The position numbers were made by a program, and so were the translations under genes. Of a stretch of DNA of 34,306 nt, positions 16,621 to 25,110 are shown piece after piece. The stretch lies in contig JAEPNQ010000041.1 in assembly GCA_017643305.1 (NCBI GenBank), forward strand, positions 1 through 34,306. The letters run 5' to 3'. This DNA is from Marinibacterium sp. (GTDB lineage Bacteria; Pseudomonadota; Alphaproteobacteria; Rhodobacterales; Rhodobacteraceae). The notes under the pieces are model-generated. The model saw only the letters and a list, made by a program, of their open reading frames with translations. It did not search any database and had not been told where the DNA came from. Numbering within the stretch: the first letter of the stretch is position 1; every line of letters begins with the position of its first letter.

Positions 16621-16970
16621 ACTTACAATCGAACCGGACCACCCTACGCGATCATGCCACGAGTTTCCCAAAAATGCTTCTTTCAGAGACCATCCCGTAG
16701 CCCCCAGTTTTGACCCACGCACTCGGGTTGGCAGCCGAATGCCCAGAGATGATTGCGGGCGCGGCGCGAAAATCCTGAAGATGAGAGAGGAGATCAAGAA
16801 ACGGACAATCAGAAAACGCAGATTGCAGCCCCAAGCAGCTGCCACCTAAACTCAAACAGAAATCAAACCGGACCGTCCGTTACCCAGCTGCCTCAGCATT
16901 TCCGAAAATCTCTGGCGACGTACAGGCGCTCAAAACCTTGGCAAGATGAAAACTTTGGAAGGGATTTAAA
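16621..16970. other. gene-free interval before dehydrogenase
   Basis: About 350 bp with only short unconvincing frames on both strands. It presumably contains the lost 5' part of the amine-oxidase-like gene, decayed beyond recognition, and the promoter of the gene at 16971. The only clear signal is GGAAGGGA at 16958-16964 serving the TTG start at 16971. Confidence 0.5.
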
Positions 16971-17870
16971 TTGCGTGCAGGCGCTATTGGACTAGGGGAT
17001 ATGGGGTCGGGGTTGGCAAAAAACCTGATCGCCAACGGCTTTGAAGTGACCGGCATCGATCTGAGTGAAACGAGGATGGCCGCGTTCCGCGACATGGGCG
17101 GCCCGCCAGCCGCCAGCGTGGCCGACGTCGGAGCCAACTCGGATGCAGTTTTCGTTATGGTGGTGAACGGCGACCAGGCAAAATCGGTCATTTTGGGAGA
17201 CGCCGGTTTGACCGGCAAGATGGCCAAAGGAGGCGCGATCATCTTGACCGCGACGATCAAACCAAGCGAAGCCCGCGAGATCGGCGAGGCAATGCAAGGC
17301 ACTGGCATTCACCTGATCGACAGCCCCGTGTCGGGGGGCTCCCCCGGCGCGCAGGGTGGAACGCTGACCATGATGGCCTCCGCTCCCGAAGACGTCCTCG
17401 ACCAGTTTGCGCCGGTGATGGAGGCCGTGTCGGCCACGATCCACCGGATTGGAGACGCCCCCGGCACTGAGCAAACAGTCAAGGCGTGTTTGCAAACGCT
17501 GATCGGCTCGATCTTCTCGGCCACGTTCGAGGCCAGCGTCCTGGCGGCCAAAGTGGGCGCGACGGGCGAGAACCTTTTCAAGGTCTTCTCAACCAGCGGC
17601 GCGCGCTGCGGCTGCACCAACACGGCGCTGGAAAACATTATCGACCGCAAATTTGAAAAAACCGGCTCGGGCATCGGCACAATGCACAAGGACCTGACCA
17701 TTTCGATGAACCTTGCCGAGGAGCTTGGGGTGCCGATGCAAATGGCTTCGACTGCGATGCAAATCTTCCACGCAGGTCGGTCGAAGTATCCGGACAGTGA
17801 TAACTGGGCCTGCGCCCGCGTTATCGAAGAAATCGTCGGAGCCGAACTTCACCGGGAGGGCGCGAAATAA
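16971..17870 (+). CDS. NAD(P)-dependent 3-hydroxyacid dehydrogenase (HIBADH / L-threonate DH family)
   Basis: A cytosolic beta-hydroxyacid dehydrogenase of 299 residues. The dinucleotide-binding IGLGDMGSGLAKNL (GxGxxG, 6-19), substrate-binding DSPVSGGSPGAQGGTLTMM (117-135) and the catalytic Lys171 region (GTEQTVKACLQTL) are seen, followed by the all-helical C-terminal domain with HKDLTISMNLAEELGVP. The start is TTG 16971 behind GGAAGGGA. The next gene (TIM barrel) begins within its last codons. In relatives, this dehydrogenase plus a TIM-barrel isomerase-like protein is part of tetronate (threonate/erythronate) catabolism, which gives a weak hint of its substrate; 3-hydroxyisobutyrate or tartronate semialdehyde are alternatives. 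It looks intact although its two downstream neighbours are broken. Confidence 0.88.
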   Translation: MRAGAIGLGDMGSGLAKNLIANGFEVTGIDLSETRMAAFRDMGGPPAASVADVGANSDAVFVMVVNGDQAKSVILGDAGLTGKMAKGGAIILTATIKPSEAREIGEAMQGTGIHLIDSPVSGGSPGAQGGTLTMMASAPEDVLDQFAPVMEAVSATIHRIGDAPGTEQTVKACLQTLIGSIFSATFEASVLAAKVGATGENLFKVFSTSGARCGCTNTALENIIDRKFEKTGSGIGTMHKDLTISMNLAEELGVPMQMASTAMQIFHAGRSKYPDSDNWACARVIEEIVGAELHREGAK

Positions 17871-18729
17871 AACTGGGTGTCATCTGCGACGGCATCAGCC
17901 GCAATCTGAAACAAGCGGTCGATGTCATGGACGAATTCGATCTTGCGTATGCCGAACTGCAATTCGTGGGAGACACCGAGGTCGGCGATCACTCGGCAGA
18001 AGAAATTCGCGAGATCGACAGCCTGCTGCGTGACCGTGGCAAACCTGTTTCATGCCTTTCGCGGCACATCTTCGCCGGGCTGACCAACGCGAATGTGCCT
18101 GGGGATGAGCAGCACACCTCGCATATGGATGCGCTCAAACGCGTAATCGACATGGCCCATGTGGTCGGTAGCCCGCTGGTGCGGATTATGACCATCAAAA
18201 AAGAACAAATCCTCTGTGGCAGGAACGGTGCGGAGAAATGGAACGTGGGCACGGTGCCTGGGACAAGACCCTCCCTCTCATCGCGCCTGCCTGCGACGTG
18301 GCCTGCGACGCAGGGCTCACGCTGGTGGTCGAAACCGGCAACGGCACCATGGTCAACTCCAACTGGACCGCGCGCAAGCTGATCGACGATCTCGGTGCGA
18401 AAGACGTGCTGAAAATCCTCTGGGACCCAGCCAACAATTGTTGGTGCCACGAAGAGGCGTGGCCGCGCGGCTATGAGACAGCCAAAGACGGCTATCTCGG
18501 CCATATCCACATTAAGGATGTTCAAGTCGATACGCCCTCGGCCACTCTGGAAGTGCGGCGCCTAGGCGAAGGTCAACTGGCTGACCAATTCCAACCTGTC
18601 GCCGACGCGCTTCGCGCTGACAGCTATGATGGTGTCATCAGCCTAGAAAGTGTTTATCACCCCGGCGGCGGTGATTTCGAAGCGGGCTTCCGTCTTTGCG
18701 TCGACCGCTTCAAAGAGCTGTTCGGGTGA
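17867..18729 (+). pseudogene. TIM-barrel sugar isomerase/epimerase-like gene, frameshifted
   Basis: Two overlapping frames make one xylose-isomerase-like TIM-barrel protein. The first, from 17867 (KLGVICDGISRNLKQAVDV) to GAEKWNV near 18249, continues in the +1-shifted frame as GHGAWDKTLPLIAPA through to the stop at 18729. The simplest explanation is loss of one base within GTGGGCACGG near 18250. Metal-ligand segments survive: LVVETGNGTMVNSNWTA, ILWDPANNCWC, GHIHIKDV, and VISLESVYH. No ATG, GTG or TTG lies at the natural 5' end. The first codon in register is ATA 17867, 8 nt after GGGAGG (17853-17858) and overlapping the upstream stop, so a start-codon mutation (ATG to ATA) is likely as well. 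A sequencing error could explain one defect but hardly both. Confidence 0.8.
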
Positions 18730-18736
18730 GAGCAGA

Positions 18737-18940
18737 ATGAGTTTTCAAGTTGGCCTGATCGGCTGCGGCAAGATCAGCGATATCCACCTCAAGGACTGTG
18801 CCTGCTTCGACGACATCAACACTGTTGCCTGCACCAGCCTCGACATTGCGGAAAGCCACGCAAAGGCCGCGCAATAGGACAACCCGAAGGCCTGCGTCCC
18901 AGGTGAAATCTTCACCGATCGCAGGATTGACGTGGTGCGG
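18737..18940 (+). pseudogene. truncated Gfo/Idh/MocA oxidoreductase fragment
   Basis: ATG 18737 begins MSFQVGLIGCGKISDIHLKD, the Rossmann N-terminus of a Gfo/Idh/MocA NAD(P)-dependent oxidoreductase (GxGxxx, then FDDINTVACTSLD). An in-frame TAG stops it at 18875-18877, after about 46 residues. Past the stop, GEIFTDRRIDVV still matches the family (EIL-DP-IDVV) before similarity ends near 18940, so about 80% of the normal ~340-residue protein is missing. It follows the TIM-barrel pseudogene by 7 bp, so it was the third gene of that operon. The 120 bp to 19060 have nothing recognisable. Confidence 0.78.
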
Positions 18941-19060
18941 ATCGCCCGCTGCATCGACGCAAGGCGGCTTTGAGCCCGAAGCAATTAGCTTGATCGAAGC
19001 AAGCCTAGCTGACAAGTTGCCACCAAACAAATTGAGACCCACCTTTTACCGCTTTGCTGT

Positions 19061-19939
19061 TCAGCTTTCTCTGGCTGATGAAGCGTATTTCTCGGATAGT
19101 TGATAATACTCATCGAAGCCCACCCTTTGGCGGAGTTCGGCAAAGTCCATTCTTCCGGGACGCTGGTCTTGGCGCATTGATCGCAGACACATGACCATGG
19201 CCTGCATTGCGGACGCCATGAGAGAGAGCGGGTATGCCGCTATAGAATAGCCTATATCCCGAAGCACCTCATTTGGTAGATCCGGCGTTTCGCCACCTTC
19301 AACAATATTGGCCATGTTTGGCAGCGGCACAGCGGAGCAGATATCACGCATTTCGGCTTCACTGCGCGGCGCTTCGACGAACATAATGTCTGCCCCAAGT
19401 TTTGCGAAGGTTTCCGCACGGTGGAGCGCCTCAGCAAGACCGTGCTCATGACGAGCATCGGTACGTGCCAGAATAAGAATGTCACCACCGTTTTCTCGTA
19501 ACTCTTGTCGGGCGTCGACTGCTGCACGGATACGGTCAAAAGCTTCGTCTCTCGCGACGACGGCCTTCCCGGGCGTATGCCCGCACCGTTTCGGCGCGAG
19601 TTGGTCTTCGATCATGACTGCGGCGCATCCCGCTCGGGCAAATCCCTTCACAGTCCGCTTGACGTTCATGGCATTGCCATAACCGGTGTCCCCGTCGCCA
19701 ATCAGCGGAATACTAGTTGCGTTTGCAATATTGCTGGCTTGATCGACGACCTCACCGTAGCTCATGAGTCCTAAGTCTGGCTCGCCAATCCGGCTGGCAG
19801 AAGCCGCGAAACCAGACATAAAAGTAAGGTCATAACCCTCTTGTTCGATCAGTTTCGCCGATAAAGCGTCAAAGCAACACGGCATGACGTGGCATTGGTT
19901 TTTGTCTAGAAGATTACGCAGCTTTTCCGCTTGGGTCAT
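19061..19939 (-). CDS. isocitrate lyase/PEP mutase-family enzyme
   Basis: A 292-residue TIM-barrel lyase of the ICL/PEPM superfamily (oxaloacetate/dimethylmalate/2-methylisocitrate lyase or carboxyphosphonoenolpyruvate mutase-like). The magnesium site segment PLIGDGDTGYGNAMNV, the gating-loop signature EDQLAPKRCGHTPGK (KKCGH-type, catalytic Cys present), LILARTDARHEHGL and ADIMFVEAPRSEAEM are visible. A catalytic Cys in the loop favours C-C lyase over PEP mutase activity. It starts 7 bp after the stop of the TRAP large permease and ends the TRAP operon, so it probably acts on the imported acid, yielding a 2-oxoacid plus a smaller acid. Exact substrate cannot be read from motifs. Confidence 0.9.
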   Translation of the reverse strand: MTQAEKLRNLLDKNQCHVMPCCFDALSAKLIEQEGYDLTFMSGFAASASRIGEPDLGLMSYGEVVDQASNIANATSIPLIGDGDTGYGNAMNVKRTVKGFARAGCAAVMIEDQLAPKRCGHTPGKAVVARDEAFDRIRAAVDARQELRENGGDILILARTDARHEHGLAEALHRAETFAKLGADIMFVEAPRSEAEMRDICSAVPLPNMANIVEGGETPDLPNEVLRDIGYSIAAYPLSLMASAMQAMVMCLRSMRQDQRPGRMDFAELRQRVGFDEYYQLSEKYASSARES

Positions 19940-19946
19940 ACAGCAT

Positions 19947-21221
19947 TCACCATTTGAAAGGAATGTAGAGCGCTAAGTCTGGCACGAGGTACAAAATCGC
20001 GACGGTGACCAGCATTAATGCAAGAAATGGCCAAACGCCGCGCGCCACTTGTCCAAGTGAGACGCGCGCAACAGCTTGGATAACGTACAGGTTCAGCCCG
20101 ACGGGCGGCGTGATCAGCGCGCATTCCACCATGATCACCATGAAGATACCAAACCATATAGGATCAAAACCCAAGCCCATAGCCGCAGGCAGTAGAACAG
20201 GTGTCATTATCAGGATCATGGACAGAGCTTCAAAAACCAGGCCCATCAGAAGCAACACAGCGCATACAAGCAGGATAAACACAAGCGGCCCATCAATGTT
20301 AGCGGCAATGAAGGCAGAGATATCTTGAGGTATCCGATAGAGCGCAATCGCCTTTCCGAATACCTTGGCGCCGGCGACGATTAGCAAGATGGCAGTTGTC
20401 GTAATTGCGCTCTCTTTAACAGCCTCCCAAAAAGCCGCCCAAGTGAGCGTGCGCAGCCAGAAAACGGTGATGACAATGGCTGCCGCAAATCCAACTGCCG
20501 CGGCTTCGGTTGGTGTGAACGCTCCCGAATAAAGACCCAAGACAATGAGCAATGCGAGAGCAAGAGAAGGTAAAGCACGGACCGAAGTTTTAATCCGTTG
20601 CTGACGGTCCGCCTTTTCAACTGGTGTGTAGGTCGGTGAGAGCCGTGCATAGATCATGGCGAAGATCACAAACAGGGCTACGAGCAAGAGCCCAGGACCT
20701 ATGCCTGCCAAGAAAAGCGCAATGACCGACTCTTCCGCCACGAAACCAAAAACAATCATTGGGATCGAAGGTGGAATAAGGATACCAAGCGTGCCACCGG
20801 CAGCGAGCAATCCATATACAAAGCGCTTGTCGTATCCGCGGCTTACCATCTCGGGTATTGCAACTGTCCCGATGGTGGCCGCGGTTGCAACAGACGAACC
20901 GGAAATTGCAGCAAAGAGACCGCAGCTCAGTATTGTTGCGACCGCCAAGCCACCCGGCCAATGCCCGACCCAAGCCTGAACAGCAGCAAAGAGATCATGC
21001 CCGACACCGCCTTTCAGAAGAATGTTTGACATCAAAAGGAAAAGTGGAACTGCCAGAAGGATGAAACCATCAAGTGTGGAGAGCATCGCCTGAGGGGCCA
21101 TCAGTGGTGAAAACCCGCCCAAAAGTAACATCCCAAGTCCCAAGCCACCCAAAGCGAATGCCACGGGAACACCAAGAAGAAGGAGCGCAAAGAGACAGGC
21201 CAGAATTAGCAAAATAGTCAT
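19947..21221 (-). CDS. TRAP transporter large permease (DctM)
   Basis: A 424-residue inner-membrane protein with about 12 hydrophobic segments, the sodium-coupled transport subunit of a tripartite ATP-independent periplasmic transporter. It begins with a membrane segment rich in Leu (ILLILACLFALLLLGVPVAFAL) and contains the family GSSVATAATIGTVAIPEM and GGTLGILIPPSIPMI segments and the C-terminal TPPVGLNLYVIQAVA. It overlaps the small permease by 4 nt and is followed after 7 bp by the lyase gene. Confidence 0.96.
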   Translation of the reverse strand: MTILLILACLFALLLLGVPVAFALGGLGLGMLLLGGFSPLMAPQAMLSTLDGFILLAVPLFLLMSNILLKGGVGHDLFAAVQAWVGHWPGGLAVATILSCGLFAAISGSSVATAATIGTVAIPEMVSRGYDKRFVYGLLAAGGTLGILIPPSIPMIVFGFVAEESVIALFLAGIGPGLLLVALFVIFAMIYARLSPTYTPVEKADRQQRIKTSVRALPSLALALLIVLGLYSGAFTPTEAAAVGFAAAIVITVFWLRTLTWAAFWEAVKESAITTTAILLIVAGAKVFGKAIALYRIPQDISAFIAANIDGPLVFILLVCAVLLLMGLVFEALSMILIMTPVLLPAAMGLGFDPIWFGIFMVIMVECALITPPVGLNLYVIQAVARVSLGQVARGVWPFLALMLVTVAILYLVPDLALYIPFKW

Positions 21222-21715
21222 TCGTGGCTCGCTCCCAACGAAGACACGTGAATTCGCCGAAGTGACAGAAGCTCCACAAAGGCTTGGACTGTTAGGAGCC
21301 CAAACCCGACAGGGACCGACAACTCAGCCACCCAACTGGGGAGGTTCAGAAGTGATCCCGTCGTCCGACCGCGTTCCCAACTATCGTGGAAAATGTCCCA
21401 TCCCCAGTAGGTGACGATGCTCGAAAACGCTATCAATATGGCCAACGACAGAATTACGCAGACGCGTTGCGCCGGAACCGGCAAGAGCGCCGTCACGGCG
21501 TTTACGGTGATGTGGCGGCGCATGTTCAGGACCCAGCCCAATGAGAGCAGACATCCCCAAATCAGACAGAGTTGGCTGAGTTCTGCGGCCCAAATGGTCG
21601 GCTTAATGAAGAAATATCGGGCAATAACCTCATATGTCAGCATTGCGCCAGTTGCGGCCATCAAACACGCACCCAAAAGGCCTGCTAATCGGGACAGGGT
21701 CGTTACGAACTGCAT
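21218..21715 (-). CDS. TRAP transporter small permease (DctQ)
   Basis: A 165-residue membrane protein with four predicted membrane segments (about 10-33, 45-62, 84-105 and 127-150), the small integral subunit that stabilises DctM. The DctQ hallmarks are present: VIARYFFIKPTIWAAELSQL with the conserved W-A-E-E/L pattern, and MRRHITVNAV after segment two. It is positioned between the binding protein (54 bp intergenic) and DctM (4 nt overlap). Confidence 0.93.
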   Translation of the reverse strand: MQFVTTLSRLAGLLGACLMAATGAMLTYEVIARYFFIKPTIWAAELSQLCLIWGCLLSLGWVLNMRRHITVNAVTALLPVPAQRVCVILSLAILIAFSSIVTYWGWDIFHDSWERGRTTGSLLNLPSWVAELSVPVGFGLLTVQAFVELLSLRRIHVSSLGASHE

Positions 21716-21768
21716 AGAATATTAAACGCGGGCCGCGCGCCAAAGAGCAAGCGGCCCACAGGTCCTTT

Positions 21769-22749
21769 TTAGTTGCCTGCCGCAGTCAGAACTTTCTGCC
21801 CAGCCTCGCCGGCTGCGGCAAGGTAAGCATCGTAGACAGGTTGCGAGACGGCCTTCCATTGCTCCAGCTCGTCATCCGTCAGTTCCACAACTGTCATGCC
21901 GTTTTCTTTTGCGGCCGCATAAGCTTCGGCTTCAATAGATGCCATCTTGTCACGGACACTACCTTGCGCAACGGCGGCAGCTTCGGCGATGTGGCCTCTG
22001 ATCTCTTCAGACAGCCCATTCCACCAGTCATTGTTGACGACGACAACGAACTCGATATCTGCATGGTTGGTCACAGTAATGGTATCCATTACTTCCCAAA
22101 GCTTGCGAGATTTTACGCCCGATACACCTGTCATGCCCACATCCACAGTGCCGCGCTGGTAGGCAAGGTACTGTTCTGATCCCGAGATGAGTGTTGGCGC
22201 ACCGCCTGCCGCTTTCACAAAGTCGCCAAGGGTTTTACCAAATACCCGAACTTTTTTGCCTTCCATGTCCGATGGCGTGCGAATTGGCCCACCATTCGAC
22301 AACATGATTGCGCCGCCATAAGCTTGCCAGTAAAGGACTTGTCCTCCGGTTTTCTCGATCTCCGCTTCAATTGTTTGTCGCACCACAGATCCTTCAGTGA
22401 CGGCTGCACGAACCTTGTCTTCACTGTTGAATAGGAAAGGCATGTAGAAGACATCAACAACGGGCGCATCGCCAACGTAGCGTGTCAATGACGCCACGCC
22501 TGCTTCAATGGCGCCCGAACCAACTGCGGCAGGAACTTCTTTATCCTTGTAGAGAGTAGCGCTGTCGTAAATCTCAACGTCAATTGCACCACCAGTACGC
22601 GACTCAACTTCTTGCTCAAAAAGAACCAGATTTTGACCTAGATGGCTCTTTAGAGGCAACTGGAGTGATATGCGCATTTTTTCCTGCGCGACGCCAACGG
22701 ATGCAGTCAGGGCCAAGCCAGCGGCGGCCCCCAAAAGGGTTCTTAACAT
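21769..22749 (-). CDS. TRAP transporter substrate-binding protein (DctP)
   Basis: A 326-residue periplasmic binding protein. A signal peptide (residues 1-21, cleavage near VGVAQ) is followed by a DctP fold. The substrate-carboxylate region includes KVRVFGKTLGDFV (with the usually ligand-binding Arg) and YLAYQRGTVDVGMTGVSGVKSRKLWEV. The start ATG 22749 has GGGAGGAAA directly upstream, which decides against the longer frame to 22806. First gene of the operon dctP-dctQ-dctM-lyase. Family members bind organic acids, mainly C4 dicarboxylates, sialic, keto or aromatic acids; the adjacent lyase suggests a branched or hydroxylated di- or tricarboxylate. The 227 bp upstream hold its promoter. Confidence 0.94.
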   Translation of the reverse strand: MLRTLLGAAAGLALTASVGVAQEKMRISLQLPLKSHLGQNLVLFEQEVESRTGGAIDVEIYDSATLYKDKEVPAAVGSGAIEAGVASLTRYVGDAPVVDVFYMPFLFNSEDKVRAAVTEGSVVRQTIEAEIEKTGGQVLYWQAYGGAIMLSNGGPIRTPSDMEGKKVRVFGKTLGDFVKAAGGAPTLISGSEQYLAYQRGTVDVGMTGVSGVKSRKLWEVMDTITVTNHADIEFVVVVNNDWWNGLSEEIRGHIAEAAAVAQGSVRDKMASIEAEAYAAAKENGMTVVELTDDELEQWKAVSQPVYDAYLAAAGEAGQKVLTAAGN

Positions 22750-22842
22750 ATTTTCCTCCCAGAAAGGCCAGACTATTTGGTCCGCCATTTTTACATCGCG
22801 AGCCAATCAGAGTTTGTGTTGCATGGCAATATTGATGGCTGC

Positions 22843-22861
22843 CCTTTCAGCGTCTGAAAGG
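22843..22861. promoter_or_regulatory. inverted repeat operator candidate upstream of dctP
   Basis: CCTTTCAG (22843-22850) and CTGAAAGG (22854-22861) are a perfect 8 bp inverted repeat with a CGT spacer, 94 bp upstream of the dctP start codon. The position and short spacer fit an operator for a dimeric regulator of the TRAP operon. No regulator gene is adjacent, so the binding protein is unknown. Confidence 0.5.
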
Positions 22862-22945
22862 TCCGATTGGTGAAAGTTGTCGTGTGCTGGTCAGCATCAC
22901 ACAAAGGCGCATTTTACAGAACTTGTGCCCTTCACCAATTGCGGT

Positions 22946-22968
22946 GGCAGTGCCAAGAAGGCACTGCC
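22946..22968 (-). terminator. hairpin at 3' end of GMC operon
   Basis: GGCAGTGCC (22946-22954) and GGCACTGCC (22960-22968) form a perfect 9 bp stem with a 5 nt loop, 9 bp after the GMC oxidoreductase stop on the minus strand. There is no clear T-run, so it is either a weak intrinsic terminator or an mRNA 3' stabiliser. Confidence 0.6.
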
Positions 22969-22976
22969 GATTTGCT

Positions 22977-24548
22977 TTAGAGATTGCCCGCTGAGAGCTC
23001 GCTCGCCAAATGGTCAGCCTGACGGATCGCCAAGGCTACGATAGTGAGCGTTGGGTTTTCTGCTGCACCCGTAGTGAACACCGAACCATCCGAGATATAC
23101 AGGTTTGGAATGTCATGTGTGCGGCCCCACTTGTTTACCACGCCGTCGCGCGCATTCTCGGACATACGGTTGGTGCCAAGGTTATGCGTCGAGGGGTAAG
23201 GCGGTGTCGGGAATGTGCGGGTTGCACCCACTGCATCATAGACAGCGGCCCCTTGCTTGTAAGCGTGGTTGCGCATTGCGATGTCGTTCGGATGATCATC
23301 GAAGTGCACGTTCACGACCGGCAAACCATACTGGTCTTTGACCTCGTGATTGAGCGTGACGCGGTTGGTTTCCTGCGGCATATCCTCGCCCACGATCCAC
23401 ATACCGGCCATATTCTCGTACTCGTCCAACGCTGAGGTGAACTCGCGACCCCAAGCACCGGGGTCCAGAAATGCGGCCATGAACGGCAGGCCAAGAGCAA
23501 GCGTTTCCAGCTCGTATCCGCCAACGAAGCCACGTGATGGATCGTGGCGCGCTTCGTCCGTGATGATGCCTGCCATGGTGGTACCACGCCAGAAGCGCAC
23601 AGGCTTATCGAAGACCGCGTAAACTGAGCCAGTCATGTGGCGCATATAGTTGCGACCCACCTGACCCGAGCTGTTGGCCAATCCATCCGGGAACATGGAA
23701 GAGGCCGAGTTAAGCAGCAAGCGCGGGCTTTCAAAGGAGTTGCCTGCAACACAGACTACGCGCGCCTTCTGCATCTGCAGGTTGCCGTCTGCGTCGAAAT
23801 ACTCGACCCCTGTGACCTTGCCCTCATCGTTGTGCAGGATGCGCGCTACATGGGATTGCGGCCTGACCTCCAGATTGCCGGTGGCTTCGCCCTGCTCAAT
23901 GTCGTGATAGCCTGCCGACCACTTCGCTCCCCATTTACAACCCTGGAAGCAGAAGCCGGTCTGCTGACACATGGTCCGGTCGGTATCGTCGCTGGACGAA
24001 ATAGCCATCCGGCCCGTGTGGACGTCCTTGTACCCAAGCGCCTTGGCGCCAGCTTCAAACACCTTGAAATTGTTGTTGCCCGGCAAACCCGGACGACCGC
24101 CTGTCCGCGTCACATGAAGCTTGTCCTCGGCCTTGGAGTACCAGGGGTCCATTTCAGCGGCGTCAATCGGCCAGTCGAGCAGTGACGCTCCCTGAACATT
24201 GCCGTAGGAGGACGCAGCTTTCCACTCATGCTCCTGAAACCGAAGCGAAGCGCCCGCCCAGTGCTGCGTCGTGCCGCCAACGGATTTCACGATCCACGCG
24301 GGCAGGCCAGAGAAGTCCTTTGATACCCGCCAGTCACCACTGGTTGTGCGGGGGTCAAGCCAAGCCAGCTGGCCGAAACTGTCCCATTCGTCGTTGATGA
24401 AATCCTGAGGCAGGTGCCTTCCACCAGCCTCAAGCGCAACAACTTTGACGCCTTTTTGCGCCAGTTCATTAGACAATACACCGCCGCCAGCGCCGGTGCC
24501 AATTACGACAACAACGCTGTCGTCGGAAAGATCAAAAGGTGCCGTCAT
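22977..24548 (-). CDS. GMC-family oxidoreductase (FAD alcohol/sugar dehydrogenase large subunit)
   Basis: A 523-residue FAD-dependent glucose-methanol-choline oxidoreductase. The N-terminal FAD motif VVVIGTGAGGGVLSNELAQ (GxGxxG) is followed by a basic strand end at ALEAGG and the FAD-contacting segment GGTTQHWAGASLR. The C-terminal part has STHNLGTNRMSE with the catalytic-base His and IPNLYISDGSVFTTGAAENPTLTIVALA. No signal peptide is seen on this subunit. It is preceded by the Tat-signal small subunit, so like gluconate 2-dehydrogenase-type enzymes it is probably carried to the periplasm piggyback. A cytochrome c subunit, common in this class, is absent from the locus, so the electron acceptor is unclear. 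Substrate unknown. Confidence 0.92.
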   Translation of the reverse strand: MTAPFDLSDDSVVVVIGTGAGGGVLSNELAQKGVKVVALEAGGRHLPQDFINDEWDSFGQLAWLDPRTTSGDWRVSKDFSGLPAWIVKSVGGTTQHWAGASLRFQEHEWKAASSYGNVQGASLLDWPIDAAEMDPWYSKAEDKLHVTRTGGRPGLPGNNNFKVFEAGAKALGYKDVHTGRMAISSSDDTDRTMCQQTGFCFQGCKWGAKWSAGYHDIEQGEATGNLEVRPQSHVARILHNDEGKVTGVEYFDADGNLQMQKARVVCVAGNSFESPRLLLNSASSMFPDGLANSSGQVGRNYMRHMTGSVYAVFDKPVRFWRGTTMAGIITDEARHDPSRGFVGGYELETLALGLPFMAAFLDPGAWGREFTSALDEYENMAGMWIVGEDMPQETNRVTLNHEVKDQYGLPVVNVHFDDHPNDIAMRNHAYKQGAAVYDAVGATRTFPTPPYPSTHNLGTNRMSENARDGVVNKWGRTHDIPNLYISDGSVFTTGAAENPTLTIVALAIRQADHLASELSAGNL

Positions 24549-24562
24549 TGTGCCTCTCCCCC

Positions 24563-25087
24563 TTAAAGCCAGTTGATATCGTTGAAGCCGCGATCGATGT
24601 AACCGCCAAACTCGAATGACGAGCCCTCGTAGCCAAAGATCGGCCAGACCGCTTTTTGGTTGTAAAGGCCGGTCACCAATCCGCCGCGGATTTGCTGGAA
24701 AAACGCACTGTTTTCCATGCCACGGAGGATATCGACCCGGTCACGTTCCCAAGCGGTGTCCAGATAGCTGGCATTGCCCATGCCCTGAGCCGCCGCGTTC
24801 AAAGCAGCGATGCCAGCTTCAATGCCGGGGGCTGCGTCTGCAGTGTCATAGCCTTTGACCGCAACCACGTAATATTCGTCGCCGACCTTGTCATGCGGAT
24901 AGATATCACGCGCCAATTGGACCAATGTCGCGAAGGTTTCAGGCTTCAGTGAAGTCGTCTCCATTGCCCATGCGGCATCACCTGAGGCAATGAAGCCGGC
25001 GCCTACTACAAAGCTGGCGCCAAGTGCGGTTGTCTGCGACAGCAACTCGCGCCGCGTCAGCCCCCTCGGGCTTTGTGTTTTTGACAT
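24563..25087 (-). CDS. gluconate 2-dehydrogenase subunit 3-like protein (Tat-exported)
   Basis: A 174-residue small subunit of a GMC-type membrane dehydrogenase. It has a twin-arginine signal: GLTRRELLSQ near residues 9-18 then a hydrophobic AGASFVVGAGFIA-like stretch and AWA cleavage region at about residue 41. The body contains ARDIYPHDKVGDEYY and a C-terminal GLYNQKAVWPIFGYEGSSFEFGGYIDRGF, typical of the subunit 3 family. ATG 25087 follows GGGAGGACAC, which settles the start over the frame's earlier ATG at 25114. It ends 14 bp before the GMC start, in the same operon, and is expected to chaperone and co-export it. Confidence 0.88.
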   Translation of the reverse strand: MSKTQSPRGLTRRELLSQTTALGASFVVGAGFIASGDAAWAMETTSLKPETFATLVQLARDIYPHDKVGDEYYVVAVKGYDTADAAPGIEAGIAALNAAAQGMGNASYLDTAWERDRVDILRGMENSAFFQQIRGGLVTGLYNQKAVWPIFGYEGSSFEFGGYIDRGFNDINWL

Positions 25088-25110
25088 TTTGTGTCCTCCC
25101 AAACTTTCTG

